Shown in pieces: positions 53,501 to 61,000 of a stretch of DNA of 64,000 nucleotides; within the stretch, counting starts at the first letter, position 1; each line of letters begins with the position of its first letter. Made by a program: the position numbers and the translations under genes. The notes under the pieces were generated by a model, which was not told where the DNA came from, did no database searches, and worked only from the letters and a program-made list of their open reading frames with translations. The stretch comes from Plotosus lineatus (taxonomy: Eukaryota; Chordata; Actinopteri; Siluriformes; Plotosidae): the NCBI GenBank assembly GCA_024760905.1, contig CM045733.1, positions 35,407,501-35,471,500 of the forward strand. The letters are read 5' to 3'.

Positions 53501-56500
53501 GCTACTTCCTGGTCCTCAACAGTCACCTCTTCGACTCTTTTTTTCTCTCCCATTTTCCTCATTCATCAGCTCTTCAAAGTATATCTTCCCAGAACAATAA
53601 TGTCATCAGTTAATACATTTCCCACTCTGTCCTTAATCACTCTAACTTGCTGCATGTCCTTCCCATGTCTATTTCTCTGCTGTGCCAACCTGTATAAATC
53701 ATTTTCTGCCTCCTTACTGTCCAACCTATCATACAAGTTAGCATATGCCCTCTGTTTGGCCTTTGACACCGCTAACTTCGCCTTACGCTGTGTTTCCTTG
53801 TACTCGTGTTTACTCTCTTCGGTCCTCTCAATGTCCCACTTCTTAGCTAACCTTTTCATTTGTACACACTCCTGCACTTCCTCATTCCACCACCAAGTTT
53901 CCTTATCTACTTTCCTTCCAGAGGACACACCAAGTACTCTCCTACCTGTGTCCCTGATCACATTTGCTGTGGTTGTCCAGTCATTTGGAAGTACTTCCTG
54001 GCCACCCAAAGCCTGTTTCAACTCCTCCTTGAAGACAACACGACACTCTCCCTTTTTCAGCTTCCACTACTTTGTCTTCTGCTCTGCCTTTGCCTTTTTC
54101 ACCTTCCTCACCATCAGCGTCATCCTGCACACCACCATCCTATGCTGTCTGGCAACACTCTCACCCACTACTACTTTGCAGTCACTGACTTCCTTCAAAT
54201 TACATCGCCTACACAAGATGTAGTCTACCTGTGTGCTCTTACCTCCGCTTTCATAAGTCACCCTATGCTTCTGTTTCTTCTTGAAGAAAGTATTCACCAC
54301 AGCCATTTCCATCCTTTTTGCAAAATCGATCAACATCTGTCCTTCTGTGTTCCTGTCCTGGATACCAAACCTGCCCATCTCGTCCTCGTCCCCTCTGTTG
54401 CCTGCACCAACATGTCCATTGAAGTCTGCACCAATGACCACTCTTTCACCTCTGGGGGTACTCTGCATCACTTCATCTAACTCACTCCAGAATCTCTCCT
54501 TCTCTTTTAGCTCACATCCTGCCTGTGGGGCATAAGCACTAACAACATTGAACATCACACCTTCAGTTTCTAACTTGACACTCATCACTCTGTCTGACAC
54601 TCTTTTCACTTTTAGAACATTCCTGACAAACCCCTCCTTCAAGATGACTCCGATTACATTTCTGTTCCCATCCACATCGTGATAAAACAGTTTAAACCCT
54701 GCTCCTAAGCTTCTAGCCTTGCTACCTTTCCACCTGGTCTTCTGAACACACAGTATGTATAACTTCCTCCTCTGCATCATGTCAGCCAGCTCTCTATCTT
54801 TTTCTTGCATAGTTTCAACATTCAAAGTCCCTACTCTCAGTCCTAGACTCACGCATTTCCTCTTCTCTCTCTGCCTACGGACACGCCTCCCATCTCTCCT
54901 TCTTTGACGTCTTTGACCAACAGTAGTCCAATTTCCATCAGCACCCTGTTGGTTGACAGCACTGATGGCGGTCGTTCTTAACCCGGGCCTCGATATGAAT
55001 TTTGTTTTGATCATTTGCATGAGAAATGTGACAGAATTTTTACGCCGGATGCCCTTCCTGTTGCAACCCTCTGCATTTATCCGACCTTGGGACCCCCCCC
55101 CCCCCCCCCCCAGCCTCATGGCTGCATTGGTTGCTTCTAAATATGTCTCTAAAATCATAAAGGGGGTATGTGCTTGCCTATGTCCCTCCCTGATTCGGAT
55201 GCAATACCTGACCTGGTGGGAATGGACTATAACTGAAAGATTATCCCAAAGGAACAGGATGTTGCCAAGAAATGACAAGACAGACAACATTAGGGTCTGG
55301 GTCTTAGGAGGTTACATAGTTATTTTCTTCTTGTAGTGGACTGGCCTGGAATAAGCTGTGCTCTGTGGACCCACTCTTCTTCTCCGAGCTGCCAGTTCTC
55401 ACCAAACTGTGAGTTCCAGTATTTAATGCTTCACATCCCTCTCCTTCCCACTGAAATACACACCTTTATAAATGAGCCATTGCCAGTAGCTTACAGAATT
55501 GATGCTATAATTTAAGTGCAAACATTAAGTATTCAGCCAACTGATTGATATCGAACTGATTGGCACTTTCAATGGTGATAAAAATGTCTGAGAGGCATTT
55601 GGGTAATATCTCCATGAAAATGTGTGAGAGAAATGCAACCTTTAATTGAAGTAAATGTATTTGAAGAAATTTGTGCTTCCACTTTATGGAGCACTCTTGT
55701 CGACTTTCCTGTTTAGATTATTACACGGGTTAGCAATGGGGTTTCTATCACGGGACTTGATTTTATTGTCACTGAACCATTTCTGTGTGGATTTAGATCA
55801 TTGGTCCTGAAAAGTCTAACCGCATCCTAGTTGTACCTTCTTGGATTTTTTCAGTGAAATAGTCATGGGATCCTTAATGCCTTGGATCCTAACAAGGGAT
55901 TGTGAACTTGTGAACATTGTGAACATTTGTAAACTACAGTGATACCTCAGCTCACGAACATAATTGGTTCCCAGAAAGTGTGTGTAAGGCGAAAAGTTTG
56001 TCTTCCGAACATTTATTTCCCATAAGAAACCATTAAAATGAGAATAATCCGTTCCCAGGTCCCCATAAAACATAATTTTCTACTAAATAAGCCTTAAAAC
56101 TACACAAAAATATACCTTATTTTATGTATAATAAATGTGCTCTTGTATTGTAATTAAAGAAATAAACTGTACTGTATAATAAAGTCGTTTTATTTACCTT
56201 TGTGATGGTAGTTGATGGCTTAATGGAATGGAGTGGGAGGAGGAGGGAGGGAGGGACTTACTGTTTGGAAGGCGTGTTTGGAAACGCCTACTGTTTGGAA
56301 ACACCCTTAGCCACACACGCACCCTTAATAGCTTCCTTGTTCCTTGTACTGGTACTGGGACGCTAAGTCACACAAACGCACACCTTGTTCGTGTTTTTCA
56401 ATGATCTCCGCCTGTGGTGGGGTCTTTTTCGGTCCCATAATAGCAAAAGTACACTCAATATGGTCCAAAATGTCTATCAAACACAAACCACTTCCGCATT

Positions 56501-57845
56501 CAAAGAAAGGGGGTGACAAACTGTGACGCTGTGAGTGTGCGTCAACTTCTCGTGGCCGCCACCGTGGCGCTGTTCGACCGCGTGGTTTGGTTCGTCCGCC
56601 GAAAACTAGTTCGTCAGCAGAGACTATATGCTCGCAAATTTAATGTTCTTGAGGCGAAAAGTTCGTGATCTTAAGCGTTCGTCAGCGGAGGTTTTACTGA
56701 ATTCGTAAGTCTCAATTATGCACTTTTCTGGAATTCACCAATTTTCATATTTGGGATTTGTTTTTACACTGCAATAATTTGTTATCTAATCAAGATTTAA
56801 AATCTTATTTCCAGCCAAATATTCTTTATGATGGTGTTTTGGGAATTATATACTATGTAAGAACTATGATTATAGTTTGTATCCTCTTAAATTACACTTA
56901 GTAATAGTTATTGTTTAATAATATTTTTCTTATTGTAAGAATCTTACCAAGGGTAATTATCTTACTGCACTGACAGATCATTTAATTTGATTTAATTTAA
57001 TTTGATAAATGAGAGACATCCCTGGCCTTTAATAACCCAGTTAGCTGCATTGGGAGGACAGCAGTTTCAACTGGATAATAATTGGGCTTTACCTTCGGAT
57101 CAGTAAGCCAGAACCCTACCACTGGGAAACCACTGCTCCTGCATATATATCGTGACTGGAATACATTACAGCTCATGCATTCAAGAGAGAACTCATCTTC
57201 TAACTTCATGCAGATTTATTATCATATACCAAATCAAATGTGCGAATCAGATGATTCGCTGTGGCAACTCCCGAGAAAGGGAAAAAGCCGAAAGAGAAGA
57301 AGAAGACCAACTTATAAGAGCCAGCACTACGGGCCCATAACCAGTACTGCAACCAGGAACCACCTGATGTTCAGATAGCCTACTGTCTTCGCTGAGATTT
57401 TTTGGCACATGACATTTTAGAAGGAGCTCAGAGACTGTCTGGGTATTATATTATAAGCATCAATCCTGTAGAGTATAAATCTACTGGCCAGACAATACAG
57501 TTGGCCCTCTACTTACGAAATTAATTCATTTCAGAGCCTGGAGGTTTCGTACGTAGAGGCGCATTTTACATGTAAAATGCATGATTTGTTCCAAGGCTCC
57601 CAAGACTACCCCATAAATCCTTTAAAAATGATAAAAGTACAGCAATTTTGTATGAAATATGTATGAAATATGTGTTAAAAGTAAAGGAAAATTATTTATT
57701 AAACAATTTAAGCATTTAATTAACATATTAAACCATTTTATTAACATATTTATAATTAAACCATTGTTAAACATTTTTATTAACGCACGCACACACACAC
57801 ACACAAAAACACTGTCTCTCCCTATCTCTAGCTCTCTCTCTCTCT

Positions 57846-57919
<74 letters not shown>

Positions 57920-57952
57920 ACACTGTCTCTCTCTATCTCTCGCTATCTCTAT

Positions 57953-58033
<81 letters not shown>

Positions 58034-58036
58034 CTC

Positions 58037-58085
<49 letters not shown>

Positions 58086-61000
58086 CACGCTCTGCCGAAT
58101 GCGGGCTCTACCCACACGCAGCACGCAGCCGACGGAGCTTTTGAGACTGGTTGTTGTAGTTAAAGCGGAATTACTGTACCTGTTTGAAAGATCTGAGGTC
58201 CTGATTCAATATTAACTTGGTTCCTTACGAAATTGGAAGTTTTGTGGCGTCGCCCACTTCCATGCACAAAAAGCCTTGTGGCCGAATGCGGAGCTTTTGA
58301 GACAGGGCGCGGCTCATCCGGACCTCCTCAAATAAGCTGCAATGAGTACAGTACTCTCAAAACTCTCAAAACTCACGAAACTCACAAACCAACAGTACAG
58401 CTCTCCTTTACACATGTGACAAGCAAGCTTATGGGTACAGTACTATGGAGATTCAGCTCCCTCCTGGTCAATGGGAGGCCAATGGGAGGCCAGTGGGGCA
58501 GGATATTGGGAGATAGCCAATGAGAGAGCAACTCGCACATTGTTTGAATTTTTGAATGGCGCGTTTGAATTTTTGAATGGCGCGTTTGAATTTTTTAATG
58601 GTGCTTTTGGGGCTTTTCGTAAGAAGAGGTTGTTTCGGACAGAGGGTGAAAATTTAGGAAAATGTTTTTCATAACCTGGATTTTCGTATTCAGAGGTTTT
58701 CGTAAGTAGAGAGCCGACTGTATATTAAATTCCCCCTATGCTGAACATCAGTAACTCACAGTTAAGGGATTTCATTCTGTTGCTGCTCTAACTGGTATTA
58801 TAGTTGCAGCAGACTGTATGCACTTTCACAATCTATTTCCATACCTCAAGCATAAACAGCACCACTCAATTAATGTCCAAATCACCTGCAACTTCCAGAA
58901 CCCTCTGTTAATTGTGGTCTCCCATTTCCCAAGCATGAATAAGTCAAGACATGAATAAGTCCCAAGATTCCATGAAAAAAACACAGATTCTACACTAGAT
59001 GTAGCAGCAGATCCATGGTGACAACATGCATCACTTCAGCATGATTCTTCAAGAAGTTTTCACCTCAATGTGTGTTGGAGTAAAATACACTTCTAAAAAG
59101 GTTGGAGAACTATGAAAAATGTAAATTTAAATGTAAAATTAAAATCTATATAAGTAAATGCATATAATAATAATGGGTTATTCATTGTAGTTTTAACGTA
59201 CTTAAATCGTACACTTTCCTGATATATTTTAGAAGGCTATTCCAAATTCTTAGCAGCGGCTTTAGTACACAACCTGTCACCCAAGGTACACCTGAATTTA
59301 GCTGTAGGATACACTGGAACTAAACTGTATAAGCCTTAAAGGTAATTTAATTGGCTAAAAAGCACAGCTTTTTGGAAATAAAGCTGGGAAGAGCTTCAAC
59401 AGCCTGCCAAAAAAATTGTCTACAAATTGAGACTGAAGGTGTAAAATTCAGAATAAAATTCCTCATTGTAACGTTAAATATTTCATCATATACTGTGTAT
59501 ATAAAATAATCAAAAGATCCTGAAAATCTAGGGAAAGCTCTGTGCCCCGGAGATAATGTCAAAATTCACTACTGTGTGCATATGATCTTCTGGCCCTCAG
59601 GTAGCATTGCATTAAAAAATGCATGATTTTGTTATGGGAATTACTGCATGGGCTCAGGAACGCTTCCAGAGCTCGCTGTCTGTGAACATATTTTCACTCA
59701 CAAATTCTGGTTAAAGCTCTATTATTCAAAAAGGTGCGTGTGAACGTGATTCAAAAAATGCTGAAGTTCATTTAAATTAGACCAAGGCAAAGTGTAAAAC
59801 TGTTATGTTTTAAAACTAAATCAAAATGTTCAGTTCTTTTTGGAAAACATGGATGCTATACCATCTGGCCTGTTATCAAAATTCAGTTGAAAGGTCTGTA
59901 TCTCTGATGGTTTGGGAGTGTATTTGTGTTGTGGAATTGGTAACTTTCACATCTGGAAAGGCACCATCAGTGCTGAAGCTATGTAAATGTATTACAACCT
60001 CAACAGGCACCGTCTTGATTTGAATTTTTTGCCTTTTCCGTTGATTTCTACAGATTCTCCGAATATTTTTAGGATATTTTATGAATTTTGTTTTGAGAAA
60101 AATTATTCTGAAATTGTTCCACAAATTGTCGACACAGGTCTTTTTTTGCAGATTGCTGAACCTCCTTCCATTTTTCACTTCTGAGAGACTCTGCCTCTCT
60201 AAGATGATTATTTTATACCCAGTCATGTTACTGATCTGTTGCCAGTTAACCAAAGTAGTTACAAAGTTTTTTCCAGCTGTTTCTTTTCAGTATGATTCAA
60301 ACTATGTCCTTATGAGTGCATATGCCCATTAAACTCTTTAAAACGTTTGTCAGGAATAATACAGTCAACACATTTTTGCCTTACTTCATTTATACACTCG
60401 TAAACATCCTCATATTGACAAATGTCTCCTGGAATTACTCTTGGTAGCACCTTAAATTTATGCACCAGTTAAATTGGACATCAGCGATTATAACTTTAGT
60501 TTTAATAAATGATATACTAAAATCAAATTTTTGTTCATTGGAACTTCTAAAAATGTCACTTTTTCCTAATGCTTTACCAAAGACAGCAGTAATCCTGAAA
60601 CACACTGCATACCTACACTACATTCCTTTTGTTGACTTTTAACCATGGATAAATATTGTGATTTTAATCTAGACCAATATGAAATAGTAAATTTGGCTAA
60701 TTTCACTTCTTACAGTGACCTGACATCCAATCAGCTGTCATCTTTACCTGTGGTTGAGATGCATATGTTGACTCACCTGAAACTGTCTGGTAATGTTGAC
60801 CTCCAAGAGCTAATTCCATTGGAGAGATTTCCGAGACTAAGGTAAAAACAATGGCAGTGAAAATACTTACTCTTAGGTCTTTTGTTTTCAGGTACCATAT
60901 TGTAATTTTCAGGTGTATATAGTGCAGTACTGTGGTGTAGTGGTTAGCACTTCTGCTTCACAGCAAGAAGATCCTGCATTCGAGCTCTGAGCCAGGCCAT

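Larger units (their letters stand above)
52045..55126 (-). mobile_element. RTE-type LINE copy B, near full length, inactive
   Basis: 3082 bp. Minus strand: an apurinic-type endonuclease ([20 protein letters not shown], then [40 protein letters not shown]), a linker, then RT with [24 protein letters not shown] blocks, [11 protein letters not shown], and the end [20 protein letters not shown]. The usual QETRW is QKTRW, so the catalytic Glu is Lys. The frame is broken into at least four pieces (about 54067, 53566, 53120, 52425), with loss between the linker and RT. The 16-bp flanks TTGGTTGCCCCTAAAT (52029) and TTGGTTGCTTCTAAAT (55127) are the target duplication. The 5' part contains GGGCATCCGGCGTAAAAA. 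Confidence 0.93.
51838..55260 (+). repeat. SINE2 copy 3, split by LINE copy B
   Basis: The left part to 52044 (ATCCAATCATTGGAATCTG landmark) and right part from 55143 (AAAGGGGGTATGTGCTTGCC, GGGAATGGACTATAACTGAA) are the two halves of one old SINE2. The LINE lies between. Confidence 0.7.

Noticed and set aside
53267..54223. 318-residue plus-strand open frame.
   Set aside because: It is the antisense shadow of LINE copy B; the minus strand carries the RT and endonuclease motifs.
57659..58144. 161-residue frame rich in SLSL and HTHT repeats.
   Set aside because: Translation of CA/CT microsatellites.
59876..60253. 125-residue minus-strand open frame.
   Set aside because: Antisense over the Tc1 relic and a neighbouring repeat; no conserved pattern.
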